From: Aldehydirespirator sp965221185
Lineage (GTDB): Bacteria > Actinomycetota > Acidimicrobiia > Acidimicrobiales > Aldehydirespiratoraceae
Length of the DNA stretch: 64,000 nt
NCBI GenBank assembly: GCA_965221185.1
Contig: OZ244866.1
Coordinates: 682,001-746,000, forward strand
Direction of reading: 5' to 3'
Shown: positions 27,925 through 36,688 of the stretch, piece after piece
Position numbering within the stretch: the stretch's first letter is position 1
Layout of the letters: the number at the start of each line of letters is the position of its first letter
Notes under the pieces: model-generated
Database searches by the model: none
What the model saw: the letters and a program-made list of their open reading frames with translations, nothing else
Told to the model about the DNA's origin: nothing
Translations under genes and position numbers: made by a program

Positions 27925-30165
27925 GTGGCCACCGTCACTCGGGTCCTGCCCTGGCGCCGGGGAGCCCGGAGGCCTGCGGCGGCCGAGATCGCCCCGCTGC
28001 TGGAGTGCTACCACCAGCGCCATCGAGACGGCTCGCCCGACCTCATCGTGCGAGCCTTCGACGTTGCGGCCAAGGCCCATGAGGGCCAGATGCGCCTGTC
28101 GGGGGAGCCCTACATCCGCCACCCCCTGGCGGTGGCCGCCATCGTGGCCCGCCTGGGGCTCGACGACGTGACCATCGCCGCGTCGCTTCTTCACGACGCA
28201 GTGGAGGACACCGACATTGCCCTGGCCGTCATTGAGGCCGACTTCGGCCCGGAGGTCGCCCGGATAGTGGACGGGGTCACCAAGCTCGACCGGGTCCAGT
28301 ACGACACCCGCGAGCAGCAGCAGGCCGCCTCGGTGCGCAAGATGATCGTGGCCATAGCCCGGGACTTGCGGGTGCTGATCATCAAGCTGGCCGACCGGCT
28401 GCACAATCTCCGCACCCTCGCGGTGCTGCCCGCGTTCAAGCAGGACTACATCGCCCGCGAGACCCTCGACGTGTACGCGCCCCTGGCCCACCGCCTCGGG
28501 ATGCAGGACATCAAGCAGCAGTTGGAGGACCTCGCCTTCGCCGCCCTTGAGCCCCGCCGTTATGCGGAGATCGACCAGATGGTGCAGCAGCGGGCCCCGG
28601 AGCGAGACATCTACCTGGAGCAGGTGCTGGGGGACGTCGAGTTCCGCCTGGCCGAGCTGGGAATAGAGGCCGAGGTCACCGGCCGTCCCAAACACCTGTG
28701 GTCGATCTACGAGAAGATGGTGGTCAAGGGCCGCTCTTTCGAGGAGATCTTCGACCTCATCGGCATCCGGTTGCTGGTGGACTCGGTGCGGGACTGCTAC
28801 GCGGCGCTGGGCTCGATCCACGCCACTTGGCGGCCGGTGCAGGGCCGGTTCAAGGACTACATCGCCATGCCCAAGTTCAATCTTTACCAGTCGCTGCACA
28901 CGACGGTGGTGGGGCCGCAGGGCAAGACGCTGGAGGTGCAGATCCGCACCCGAGCGATGCACGAGCGGGCCGAGTTCGGTGTGGCCGCCCATTGGGAGTA
29001 TAAGGACGACTCGCCTTCGCAGGAGATGGCCTGGCTGTCGCGCATCGTGGACTGGCAGCAGGAGACGTCGGACCCGGCAGAGTTCATGTCCAACCTCAAG
29101 ACCGAGCTCGACACCGACGAGGTGTACGTGTTCACGCCCAAGGGCAAGGTGATCGAGCTGCCGGTGGGGGCCACGCCGGTGGATTTCGCCTACACCATCC
29201 ACACCGATGTGGGCCACGCCTGCGTGGGCGCCAAGGTGAACGGCCGGCTGGTGGCTCTGGACAGCCGCTTGCTGTCGGGCGACGTGGTCGAGATCTTCAC
29301 CGCCCGCAGCGAGGGAGCGGGGCCGAGCCGGGACTGGCTCAAGTTCGTGGCCAGCCGCCGGGCCGCCAACAAGATCAAGCAGTGGTACTCCCGTGAGCGC
29401 CGGGCTGACGCCATCGAGAACGGCCGCGACGACCTGATCCAGGCCCTGCGGCGCGAGGGCCTGCCGGCCCGGCGCCTGCTGAAGGACAAGTTGCTGGAGT
29501 CGATAGCCGAGCAGCTCAACTACAGCTCCATCGACCTGCTGTTCCTGGCCATAGGGGAGGGTCACCAGTCGGCGGCCTCGGTGGCCGGCCGCTTCGCCCG
29601 AGCCCTTCAGGGCGACGAGGCCGACGGCGCCGATGACCGCGACCGCCTGCCCACCACGGCCAGGCGGCGGACTGGGCACCTCCGCAGCGACGCCGACGTG
29701 GGCGTGCATGTGGAGGGCCTCGACGACATCATGATCCGGCTGTCGCAGTGCTGCGCGCCTGTGCCGCCCGATGAGATCATGGGCTTCGTGACCCGGGGCC
29801 GGGGCGTGTCGGTGCACCGGTCCGACTGCATCAACGCCATGGGGCTGGTGGAGGGTCAGGCCGACCGGCTGATCGAGGTGGAGTGGGATGCCGATTTCGC
29901 TGGCAGGTTCTCGACGACGATCTCGGTGCATGCGCTGGACCGGCCCGGCCTGCTTCGCGATGTGACCGACGTGCTGGCCGAGCACCGGCTGAGCATCATC
30001 AGCGCCCGGGCCGAGACCGGCGATGACTTCATCGCCCGGATGGACTTCGAGTTCGAGTTGGCCGACGTGTCACAGCTCGACTCGGTACTGTCGAGCGTCC
30101 TGGCCCTCGAAGCGGTCTTCGAGGCCTACCGCGTCCTCCCCGGCCGCAACTCCCGCTCCAACTAA
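27925..30165 (+). CDS. rel: Bifunctional (p)ppGpp synthetase/hydrolase Rel
   Basis: Stringent-response enzyme of 746 aa. The HD hydrolase domain (residues 50-200) has HPLAVAAIVARLG and the catalytic HDAVEDT. The synthetase domain has GRPKHLWSIYEKM, DLIGIRLLV and MPKFNLYQSLHTTV. The TGS domain starts DEVYVFTPKGKVIELP near residue 400. The zinc-finger-like region CCAPVPPD...VHRSDC and an ACT domain complete the C-terminus. Both catalytic halves look intact. GTG start with a GGGGGAG site 9 bp before. It probably senses amino-acid starvation on ribosomes. Confidence 0.95.
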   Translation: MATVTRVLPWRRGARRPAAAEIAPLLECYHQRHRDGSPDLIVRAFDVAAKAHEGQMRLSGEPYIRHPLAVAAIVARLGLDDVTIAASLLHDAVEDTDIALAVIEADFGPEVARIVDGVTKLDRVQYDTREQQQAASVRKMIVAIARDLRVLIIKLADRLHNLRTLAVLPAFKQDYIARETLDVYAPLAHRLGMQDIKQQLEDLAFAALEPRRYAEIDQMVQQRAPERDIYLEQVLGDVEFRLAELGIEAEVTGRPKHLWSIYEKMVVKGRSFEEIFDLIGIRLLVDSVRDCYAALGSIHATWRPVQGRFKDYIAMPKFNLYQSLHTTVVGPQGKTLEVQIRTRAMHERAEFGVAAHWEYKDDSPSQEMAWLSRIVDWQQETSDPAEFMSNLKTELDTDEVYVFTPKGKVIELPVGATPVDFAYTIHTDVGHACVGAKVNGRLVALDSRLLSGDVVEIFTARSEGAGPSRDWLKFVASRRAANKIKQWYSRERRADAIENGRDDLIQALRREGLPARRLLKDKLLESIAEQLNYSSIDLLFLAIGEGHQSAASVAGRFARALQGDEADGADDRDRLPTTARRRTGHLRSDADVGVHVEGLDDIMIRLSQCCAPVPPDEIMGFVTRGRGVSVHRSDCINAMGLVEGQADRLIEVEWDADFAGRFSTTISVHALDRPGLLRDVTDVLAEHRLSIISARAETGDDFIARMDFEFELADVSQLDSVLSSVLALEAVFEAYRVLPGRNSRSN

Positions 30166-30201
30166 GAGACAGCCTCCCTCTTGGGATCGGTGGGGCGGAG
30201 G

Positions 30202-30207
30202 TAGTCT
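30202..30207 (+). promoter_or_regulatory. Leaderless-type -10 box (TAGTCT) of hisS
   Basis: TAGTCT ends 8 nt before GTG 30216 with no SD. Confidence 0.45.
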
Positions 30208-30215
30208 CGCGGGTC

Positions 30216-31493
30216 GTGGCCCAGCCCTTGTTCCGCGCCCCTGTGGGCACCCGCGACATCCTGCCGAGCGAGTCGGCGCGGCAGCGCCGGCTGGTGGGCG
30301 TGTTCGCCGATCTGGCCGACCGCAGCGGCTTCGGGCAGCTGGAATCGCCCATCTTCGAGGACGTTGGCGTGTTCAAGCGCTTGGGCCCGGCCAACGAGAT
30401 AGTGACCAAGGAGCTGTTCGAGTTCTTCGACAAGGGCGACCCTCCCCGGCATCTGGCCCTTCGGCCCGAGCTGACCGCCAGCGTGTGTCGGGCCTTCGCC
30501 GAGCACCGGCCGACCCCTCCGTGGAAGATCTGGTACTCGGGGCCTCAGTTCCGCTACGAGCGGCCCCAGGCCGGCCGCTACCGCCAGTTCAGCCAGGTAG
30601 GCGTGGAGACCCTCGGCACCGATGACCCCCACGCCGACGTGGAGGTCATCGGGCTGGGCGTGCGCTTCTACGAGGCTCTCGGGCTGGGCCGCGTGAGGCT
30701 GCTGATCAACAGCCTCGGCGATTCCGAGAGCCGCCCTGGCTACGAGGCCGCGCTGGCCGGCTACCTCCAGAGCCGGCGCGGCGAGTTGTCGGAGCAGTCC
30801 CGAGTGACCCTGGAACGCAATCCGCTGCGGGTGCTCGACTCCAAGCGGGCCCAGGACCAGCCCGTGATCGCGGAGGCGCCCCTCATGGCCGACTTTCTCT
30901 CCGGCGCTTCGGCGGAGCACTTCGCGGCCGTGCGGGGCGGCCTCGACAGCCTCGGCGCGGCCTATGAGATCTCGCCCCGGCTCGTGCGGGGGCTGGACTA
31001 CTACACCCGGACCACGTTCGAGTTCGCCGCGGATGCACTCGACGCAGCCCAGAACGCGGTAGGTGGCGGCGGGCGCTACGACGGGCTGGTGGAGGATCTC
31101 GGTGGGCCTCCGACGCCGGGCATCGGCTTCGCCCTGGGCGTGGACCGGATCCTGCTGGCCTGCGACGCCGAGGGTGCCTTCACCGAGGACGCCAACCCCG
31201 TGCAGGTGTTCGTGGTGGACGTCGCCGGCGGCCAGAGCGCGGTGGTGCTGTGTGACCGGCTCCGGCACGCTGGCCTGGGCGTGGACCGGGCCTTCGACGG
31301 CCGCTCCATGAAGGCCCAGATGAAGCGGGCCGACCGCTCCGGGGCCACCGTGGCGGTGATCGTCGGGCCCGACGAGCAGGCCGAGGGCGCGGCCACCGTG
31401 CGCGACATGCGCCCCGGCGGTGGCCAGCGACAGGTGTCCGAGGCAGAAGTGGTGGCGGCCGTGACCGAACTGCTGGCGGGTGCGGGGCCATGA
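30216..31493 (+). CDS. hisS: Histidine--tRNA ligase
   Basis: Class II synthetase of 425 aa. N-terminal PVGTRDILPSES (motif 1 region), LRPELTASVCRAF, motif 2 with the arginine segment FRYERPQAGRYRQFSQVGVE, the histidine-specific GLDYYTRTTFEF, and motif 3 GGRYDGL...GIGFALGVDRI. The anticodon-binding domain is at residues 330-420. GTG start behind a -10-like box. It overlaps aspS by ATGA. Confidence 0.96.
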   Translation: MAQPLFRAPVGTRDILPSESARQRRLVGVFADLADRSGFGQLESPIFEDVGVFKRLGPANEIVTKELFEFFDKGDPPRHLALRPELTASVCRAFAEHRPTPPWKIWYSGPQFRYERPQAGRYRQFSQVGVETLGTDDPHADVEVIGLGVRFYEALGLGRVRLLINSLGDSESRPGYEAALAGYLQSRRGELSEQSRVTLERNPLRVLDSKRAQDQPVIAEAPLMADFLSGASAEHFAAVRGGLDSLGAAYEISPRLVRGLDYYTRTTFEFAADALDAAQNAVGGGGRYDGLVEDLGGPPTPGIGFALGVDRILLACDAEGAFTEDANPVQVFVVDVAGGQSAVVLCDRLRHAGLGVDRAFDGRSMKAQMKRADRSGATVAVIVGPDEQAEGAATVRDMRPGGGQRQVSEAEVVAAVTELLAGAGP

Positions 31494-33271
31494 CCGGGAC
31501 CGATGCAACCTCCATGAGGACCGACCTCTGCGGACGCCTCGGCTCGCAAGACGCGGGTCGCACCGTCGCAGTGTGCGGCTGGGTGGACCGGCGGCGCGAG
31601 CACAGCGAGCACCTGGCTTTCGTGGACCTGCGCGATCACAGCGGCGTGGTGCAGTGCGTGGTGGACGGCGCCCGCGACCTGCGCTCTGAGTACGTGGTGC
31701 GCATCACCGGCACCGTCAGGCTGCGCCCCGAGGGCACCGCCAATCCGGCGCTGGCCACCGGCGAAGTCGAGGTGCACGACTGCGAGGTCGAGCTGTTGTC
31801 GAGGGCCGAGCCTCCGCCGTTCCCCCTCGACGAGCGCACCGACACCGACGAGATCCTGCGCCTGCGGCATCGCTACGTGGATCTGCGCAAGCCCCGCATG
31901 CAGCGCAACCTGCGGGCCCGGGCCGCGGTCAACCGGGCCATCCGCCAGTCCATGGACGCTCAGGGCTTCGTAGAGGTCGAGACCCCGATGCTCATCGCCT
32001 CCACTCCTGAGGGGGCTCGCGACTTCGTGGTGCCGTCCCGCAAGGAGCCCGGATCCTTCTACGCCCTGCCCCAGAGCCCGCAGATCTTCAAGCAGTTGGC
32101 CATGGTGGGCGGTGTAGACCGTTACTACCAGATCGCCCGCTGCCTGCGCGACGAGGACCTGCGGGCCGACCGCCAGTTCGAGTTCTCCCAGCTCGACGTG
32201 GAGGCGTCGTTCACCGAACGCGACGATGTGCTCGGCTTCGTGACGACGGCGGTAGCCGAAGCCACCATGGAGGTCGCCGGGCATGATCCCGGGCAGTTCG
32301 AACGCATGACCTGGCAAGAAGCCATGGAGCGCTTCGGTTCCGACAAGCCCGACACCCGCTTCGGCATGGAGTTGGCCGAGCTCACCCCGATCTTCGCTGA
32401 CACCAAGGCCCGTGTGTTTCAGGCGGCTTGCGTCAAGGGGATCTGCCTGACCGGCGGCGCAGAGACCCTGCCCCGCAGCCGTGTCGACGAGTTGGTGGCC
32501 ACCTGCCAGCGCTGGGGCGCCAAGGGCCTGGCCTGGATGAGGGTCGTTCATTCACCGGACAGCGTCGGCTCAGCCCTCGACGCCGGGGTGGCCAAGTTCC
32601 TGTCTTCGGTCGAGGCCGCCGGCGTCATCGAGGCTCTTGACGCCCGCCCCGGCGACATGGTGTTCCTGGTGGCCGACGAGCGGCCGGTAGTGCGGCACGT
32701 GCTGGGGCTGCTGCGCCTGGAGCTGGGCCGCCCGCCGGTCAACGACGGCAGCTTCAACTACCTGTGGGTGCTGGACTTTCCGCTGTTCGAGGGGCTCAGC
32801 GCCGAGGGCGCTCCCATCCCGTCGCACCACCCGTTCACGATGCCGCACATCGACGACCTGGGGATGCTCATGTCGACGGACGGACCGCCTTCCGGCGAGG
32901 CCCTGCTCGACGTCCGCAGCCAGGCCTACGACCTGGTGCTCAACGGCTGGGAGCTCGGCTCGGGCAGCGTCAGAATCCACCGCCGCGATGTCCAGCAGCG
33001 CATCTTCGAAGTTCTGGGCATTGCCCCCGACGACGCCCAGGAGCGCTTCGGCTTCCTGCTCGACGCCTTCCGCTACGGCGCCCCGCCCCACGCCGGCTTC
33101 GCAGTGGGCCTGGACCGCCTGGCCGCCCTGCTGCTGGGGGAGGAGAACATCCGCGAGGTGATCGCCTTCCCCAAGACCCAGTCCGGCACCGATCCCCTCA
33201 CCAGCGCCCCCAGCCCCATAGCCGACACCCACCTGCAAGAACTAGGCCTGCGAGTCCTACCCCCCGCCTGA
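31490..33271 (+). CDS. aspS: Aspartate--tRNA ligase, bacterial type
   Basis: Class II synthetase of 593 aa with the bacterial arrangement. The N-terminal OB-fold (residues 10-110) contains VCGWVDRRREHSEH. The catalytic core has ATPEGARDF-like STPEGARDFVV, QSPQIFKQ, and motif 2 RCLRDEDLRADRQFEFSQLD. The GAD insertion runs from about 290 to 410. Motif 3 is AVGLDRLAALLLGEENIREVIAFPK. No gatCAB genes are visible here, so whether it also charges tRNA-Asn is open. Confidence 0.96.
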   Translation: MTGTDATSMRTDLCGRLGSQDAGRTVAVCGWVDRRREHSEHLAFVDLRDHSGVVQCVVDGARDLRSEYVVRITGTVRLRPEGTANPALATGEVEVHDCEVELLSRAEPPPFPLDERTDTDEILRLRHRYVDLRKPRMQRNLRARAAVNRAIRQSMDAQGFVEVETPMLIASTPEGARDFVVPSRKEPGSFYALPQSPQIFKQLAMVGGVDRYYQIARCLRDEDLRADRQFEFSQLDVEASFTERDDVLGFVTTAVAEATMEVAGHDPGQFERMTWQEAMERFGSDKPDTRFGMELAELTPIFADTKARVFQAACVKGICLTGGAETLPRSRVDELVATCQRWGAKGLAWMRVVHSPDSVGSALDAGVAKFLSSVEAAGVIEALDARPGDMVFLVADERPVVRHVLGLLRLELGRPPVNDGSFNYLWVLDFPLFEGLSAEGAPIPSHHPFTMPHIDDLGMLMSTDGPPSGEALLDVRSQAYDLVLNGWELGSGSVRIHRRDVQQRIFEVLGIAPDDAQERFGFLLDAFRYGAPPHAGFAVGLDRLAALLLGEENIREVIAFPKTQSGTDPLTSAPSPIADTHLQELGLRVLPPA

Positions 33272-33336
33272 TTTCGGCAATGCCGGGGTGTCCTTGTGTC
33301 CGTCGAGCGCCTCTCGCCTGACTGACCAGCGCGAGA

Positions 33337-33555
33337 TCAGCGCCAAGCCCCGCTCATCACGCGAGAGTCGGCAATGTCGGTTCCCTCCAGGGTCATGAGC
33401 CGACGGACGTGCCTCCGTCGCAGGTCGAAATCGAACGAATGCGGCGCCTTCTTCGCTGCCTCCTCCATCGCGTTCGCTGCCTCCTCCATCGCGGGTCGGC
33501 AAGCGGTGCGGAGAACCCGGGCTAGGAGTTTGTCAATGGTCGGTCGCTTCATCAC
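33337..33555 (-). CDS. Possible small hypothetical protein or gene remnant
   Basis: A 72-aa frame starting GTG-ATG encodes KRPTIDKLLARVLR, a duplicated MEEAA(N/K) helix from the 21-bp tandem repeat, then SFDFDLRRRHVRRLM. It is charged and probably helical. I recognise no family and see no clear SD or -10 box, so it may be a remnant or chance frame. Confidence 0.25.
   Translation of the reverse strand: MMKRPTIDKLLARVLRTACRPAMEEAANAMEEAAKKAPHSFDFDLRRRHVRRLMTLEGTDIADSRVMSGAWR
33452..33493. repeat. Two tandem 21-bp repeats (TTCGCTGCCTCCTCCATCGC)
   Basis: Two identical adjacent 21-bp units (the sequence in the call plus a final G). In the minus-strand small frame they encode a repeated seven-residue helix segment. 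Confidence 0.85.
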
Positions 33556-33656
33556 TGACCGAGGACACTATCCGAGCGGCATCCCATCCGATTCTCGTTG
33601 GCTGGCTGTGTGTTTCGTCGGTGAGCGCGAGTGATCATCCCGCTCGCGCAGGGTCG

Positions 33657-33662
33657 TAGGGT
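33657..33662 (+). promoter_or_regulatory. Leaderless-type -10 box (TAGGGT)
   Basis: TAGGGT ends 4 nt before ATG 33667 and 7 nt before an in-frame GTG at 33670. The GTG spacing fits the other promoters better and may be the true start. Confidence 0.4.
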
Positions 33663-33666
33663 TGGG

Positions 33667-34308
33667 ATGGTGGACGATGCTGATGGTCAGGCCGATCGAG
33701 AGGGGGTGCCGGGTGGGGGGCTCGCACCGGTCGGTCCGCGGCTTCGCGGGACGGAGGACGCTCTCGCTCTGTTCTTCGTGCTGATCGGTCTGGGTCTGGT
33801 GCTGATCCGGTACTTTGGCGCCCCCGACGGACTCCCCAACGCCGAGCTCGGAGCGGTGGCCTTCGGGGCTCCGTACAGCGCGCTCGGCCTTCTCGCTTTC
33901 CTTGGAGGCCGCAGTGGGCGGCCTGCGCTGACGCTGTTTGCGAGCACGCCGCTGGCGTTCATGAGCATGATCTCGTTTGTTCTGATACCGCTGGTATTGC
34001 TTGCCGGGTTCCTTATGGTCAGGGCTTTCGTGGGACTGGCCGCTGGCCGGCAGCAGCATCTGGGCTGGCCTGAGATGTGTCTTCCATTCGTTGTCACGGC
34101 TGCCCCGGTGCTGGCTTTCGGCTACTTGCTGTTCCACCAAGATCCGGCCTCATGGCAGTCGGACGCGCAGACCCTCGAGGGCATCAGTGACATCGTGACC
34201 GTCTCGGAGTCGGTCCTGTCGCTGGGATCGGTCGCATTGGCGGTCGCGGTCTCGTTCGTATGGATCGTTAGGGAGCCAACCGGCAAGCGCAGTTCGACCA
34301 CCAAGTGA
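33667..34308 (+). CDS. Hypothetical integral membrane protein
   Basis: 213 aa, unrecognised family. After a polar N-terminus of about 30 residues there are about five to six hydrophobic helices (roughly 34-48, 64-80, 84-120 as two segments, 140-155 and 178-198), ending in a short basic tail REPTGKRSSTTK. It lies upstream of rarA with 17 bp between; rarA has its own promoter-like box. No transport or enzymatic motif is visible. Confidence 0.65.
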   Translation: MVDDADGQADREGVPGGGLAPVGPRLRGTEDALALFFVLIGLGLVLIRYFGAPDGLPNAELGAVAFGAPYSALGLLAFLGGRSGRPALTLFASTPLAFMSMISFVLIPLVLLAGFLMVRAFVGLAAGRQQHLGWPEMCLPFVVTAAPVLAFGYLLFHQDPASWQSDAQTLEGISDIVTVSESVLSLGSVALAVAVSFVWIVREPTGKRSSTTK

Positions 34309-34313
34309 GGACG

Positions 34314-34319
34314 TAGGAT
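34314..34319 (+). promoter_or_regulatory. Leaderless-type -10 box (TAGGAT) of rarA
   Basis: TAGGAT ends 6 nt before GTG 34326. The spacer CGGGGG could mimic an SD but is too close to the start. Confidence 0.5.
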
Positions 34320-34325
34320 CGGGGG

Positions 34326-35714
34326 GTGGCTGGGGACCTGTTCGATGCGGCTGCGGCCGAGCGGCTGAGCCGGCGGGCGCCGCTTGCGGCCCGGCTGCGG
34401 CCCCGCACGCTCGACGAGATCGTGGGCCAGGACCACCTGGTCGGGCCGGGACGCCCGCTGCGGGAGCTGATCGCGGCCGACCGGCTGTCGTCGGTGATCC
34501 TGTGGGGGCCGCCGGGCACGGGCAAGACCACGCTGGCCCGGGTGGTGGCCCTCACCACGGCCAAGGCCTTCGAGGAGCTCTCGGCGGTGACGGCCGGGGT
34601 CAAGGACGTGCGGGCCGTGATCGAGCGGGCCCGGGACCGCCTAGGCACCCAGGGCACCGGAACGATCCTGTTCCTCGACGAGGTCCACCGCTTCAACAAG
34701 GCCCAGCAGGACGCCCTGCTGCCCGCGGTGGAGGACGGCCTGATCGTGCTGATCGGCGCCACCACCGAGAACCCGCACTTCGAGGTGAACCCGCCGTTGA
34801 TGTCCCGCTCCACGCTGTTCCGCCTGAATCCGCTCGATGCCGAGTCTCTGGTGGAGTTGGTGCGCCGCGGCCTGGCCGCAGAGCAGGCCACGGCCGACGC
34901 AGATGCTGTCGAGCATCTGGCAGCCCGCAGCGGCGGCGATGGTCGCCACGCGCTCACCGGAATAGAGGTGGCGGTGGCGCTGGCCGGCCGCCGAGATGGA
35001 GCCAGATCCGGTACCGCCTCATCGGGCCCGATCCACGTGAGGTTGGCCGACGCCGAGGCCGCGGCCGACGCCAAGGCCGTGCGCTATGGCCGCGACGGCC
35101 ACTACGACGTGATCAGCGCGTTCATCAAGAGCATCCGGGGCTCCGACGCCGACGCGGGCCTGTACTGGCTGGCCCGGATGCTGGAGGCGGGCGAGGATCC
35201 CCGCTTCATCGCCCGGCGGCTGGTGATCCTGGCATCCGAGGACATCGGACTGGCCGACGACGGCGCGCTTCTGGTGGCCGACGCCGCGGCCCGGGCCGTG
35301 GAGTTTGTCGGGCTGCCCGAGGCCCAGCTCAATCTGGCCCACGCGGTGGTGCGGCTCGCGACCGCACCCAAGTCCAACCGGGTCACTGTCGCCTTGGGCC
35401 GAGCCGCGGCCGACGCCCGGGCCGCTGGAGTCGGCGAGGTGCCCACGCACCTGCGCGACGCCCACTACCAGGGCGCTGCGTCGCTCGGCCACGGCGAGGG
35501 ATACCGCTACCCCCACGACGAGCCCGACGGCTGGGTCGCCCAGCAGCACCGCCCCGCCGAGGTCGCCGGCAACGTCTACTACGAACCCTCCGACCACGGC
35601 TCCGAGGCCGCCCTGGCCGAGTGCCGGCCGGGCCCACAGCGCGATGGGCAGCCCGATCCGGCACGCCCCGAACAGGCCGAGCGCAGCGCCGCCCGGGACC
35701 GGGAACGCCCCTAG
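34326..35714 (+). CDS. rarA: Replication-associated recombination protein A (AAA+ ATPase)
   Basis: RarA/MgsA/WRNIP1-family clamp-loader-like ATPase that acts at stalled forks. 462 aa. PLAARLRPRTLDEIVGQDHL, Walker A WGPPGTGKTTLA near residue 60, Walker B ILFLDEVHRFNKAQQD, sensor 1 GATTENPHFEVN, then the tetramerisation domain with DAGLYWLARMLEAGEDPRFIARRLVILASEDIGLAD. A nonconserved tail of about 35 residues rich in Arg, Pro and Asp follows. GTG start. Confidence 0.95.
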   Translation: MAGDLFDAAAAERLSRRAPLAARLRPRTLDEIVGQDHLVGPGRPLRELIAADRLSSVILWGPPGTGKTTLARVVALTTAKAFEELSAVTAGVKDVRAVIERARDRLGTQGTGTILFLDEVHRFNKAQQDALLPAVEDGLIVLIGATTENPHFEVNPPLMSRSTLFRLNPLDAESLVELVRRGLAAEQATADADAVEHLAARSGGDGRHALTGIEVAVALAGRRDGARSGTASSGPIHVRLADAEAAADAKAVRYGRDGHYDVISAFIKSIRGSDADAGLYWLARMLEAGEDPRFIARRLVILASEDIGLADDGALLVADAAARAVEFVGLPEAQLNLAHAVVRLATAPKSNRVTVALGRAAADARAAGVGEVPTHLRDAHYQGAASLGHGEGYRYPHDEPDGWVAQQHRPAEVAGNVYYEPSDHGSEAALAECRPGPQRDGQPDPARPEQAERSAARDRERP

Positions 35715-35716
35715 TT

Positions 35717-35814
35717 CCCGCTCTTGTTCGCTGCGCTCACGGGTCGCTCGGGCCACGGCCTCGCTAGGCGCCTTGCGAGATTCTCGTGAACTGCGATCGA
35801 TCCGCTCGGCCTCC
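35717..35814 (+). repeat. Dispersed intergenic repeat, copy E (forward)
   Basis: Core at 35717-35765, with one change (GGGTCGCTC for GGGCCGCTC), and distal arm ATCCGCTCGGCCTCC at 35800-35814. It starts 2 bp after the rarA stop and ends 23 bp before the next gene. Confidence 0.85.
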
Positions 35815-35825
35815 CGGCTAGCCGG

Positions 35826-35831
35826 TATCTT
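35826..35831 (+). promoter_or_regulatory. Leaderless-type -10 box (TATCTT)
   Basis: TATCTT ends 6 nt before GTG 35838, just downstream of repeat copy E. Confidence 0.45.
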
Positions 35832-35837
35832 GACGGG

Positions 35838-36353
35838 GTGACCGCTGTCGATCTGGCCGCCGTGATCGTGACGATCGTGTGCCTGGCGACCGTGGCCGTG
35901 CTCACCGTGGCGGTGGTGTCGCTGGTGCGGACCATGCGGGAACTGCGCGACGTGGTCGACGATCTGAGGGCTTCGGCGCTGCCGATGGTGGACGACCTCC
36001 ACGCCACCGTCGCCAAGGCCGACGCCGAGCTGCATCGGGTGGACCGGGTGATCGGGCGGGCCGAACGCATCGCCGCCACCGTGGACCACGCCAGCCGACT
36101 CACTCACCGGGCGTTCGCCCCGCCGCTGATCAAGGGACTGTCGCTGGTGTCGGGCGCGGGCCAGGCCGGCCGCCGCCTGCGAGACCGGCGCCGCAATCGC
36201 CGGGCCCTCGACCTGGCACCTGCGGATCGGCCCGCATCGACCGCGGGCACCTCGCTGACCCTGGATGCCCCGGCCTCGCCGCGGGCCGCCGCGGGCGGGC
36301 GGGACCAGCCCGAGGGCTCTCGCCGAACCCGGACCCGGAGGCGGCGGCGGTGA
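35838..36353 (+). CDS. DUF948-like single-span membrane protein
   Basis: 171 aa. One N-terminal helix (residues 6-28, VIVTIVCLATVAVLTVAVVSLV) is followed by a probable coiled coil (residues 30-85, RELRDVVDDLRASALPMVDDL), then a basic disordered tail ending in an Arg run. This layout resembles DUF948 proteins that sit upstream of alaS in other actinobacteria. Role unknown, possibly envelope related. The stop overlaps the next GTG. Confidence 0.7.
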   Translation: MTAVDLAAVIVTIVCLATVAVLTVAVVSLVRTMRELRDVVDDLRASALPMVDDLHATVAKADAELHRVDRVIGRAERIAATVDHASRLTHRAFAPPLIKGLSLVSGAGQAGRRLRDRRRNRRALDLAPADRPASTAGTSLTLDAPASPRAAAGGRDQPEGSRRTRTRRRRR

Positions 36354-36688
36354 AGCGGCTCTGGTGGCTCGGCGCGGGCTATGCGGCTGGCCTCGGCACG
36401 GCCGCATGGGTGCGCAGCAAGGCTCGGCAGACCGCTGAGCGGTACGCACCCGCCAACGTCCGCGACGCTGTGGCGGACCGGTCCAAACAAGCTGCGCAGA
36501 GGGCCAGGGAGACCGCGGCCGACAGCGCCAGGAACCTCGGGCGCGAGGCCCGCCGCATAGCCGACGACGTTCGTCAAGCCGTGGTCGAGGGGCGTGAGGC
36601 CATGCGCGACACCGAGTCCGAGCTGAGCCGTGACGACGATCAGCCGCCGGGTGCCGCCGATGGTCGGACCGGGGCGGGCCGCCCGTGA
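36350..36688 (+). CDS. Small YtxH-like membrane-associated protein
   Basis: 112 aa. A short hydrophobic N-terminal segment (KRLWWLGAGYAAGLGTAAWV, residues 2-21) is followed by an amphipathic helical stretch rich in Ala, Arg and Glu (SKQAAQRARETAADSAR) and a polar tail. It is coupled by GTGA overlaps to the DUF948-like gene before it and to alaS after it. No enzymatic motif seen. Confidence 0.7.
   Translation: MKRLWWLGAGYAAGLGTAAWVRSKARQTAERYAPANVRDAVADRSKQAAQRARETAADSARNLGREARRIADDVRQAVVEGREAMRDTESELSRDDDQPPGAADGRTGAGRP

Larger units (their letters stand above)
33272..33666. other. 395-bp region after aspS with a possible small minus-strand frame
   Basis: No well-supported gene. It contains two 21-bp tandem repeats (33452-33472 and 33473-33493) and a 72-codon minus-strand frame. 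The base composition is less GC-rich than the flanking genes. Confidence 0.5.

Noticed and set aside
27676..29985. Long minus-strand open frame (769 codons) opposite secF and rel
   Set aside because: Shadow frame of the well-defined SecF and Rel genes; no recognisable domain and typical antisense composition.
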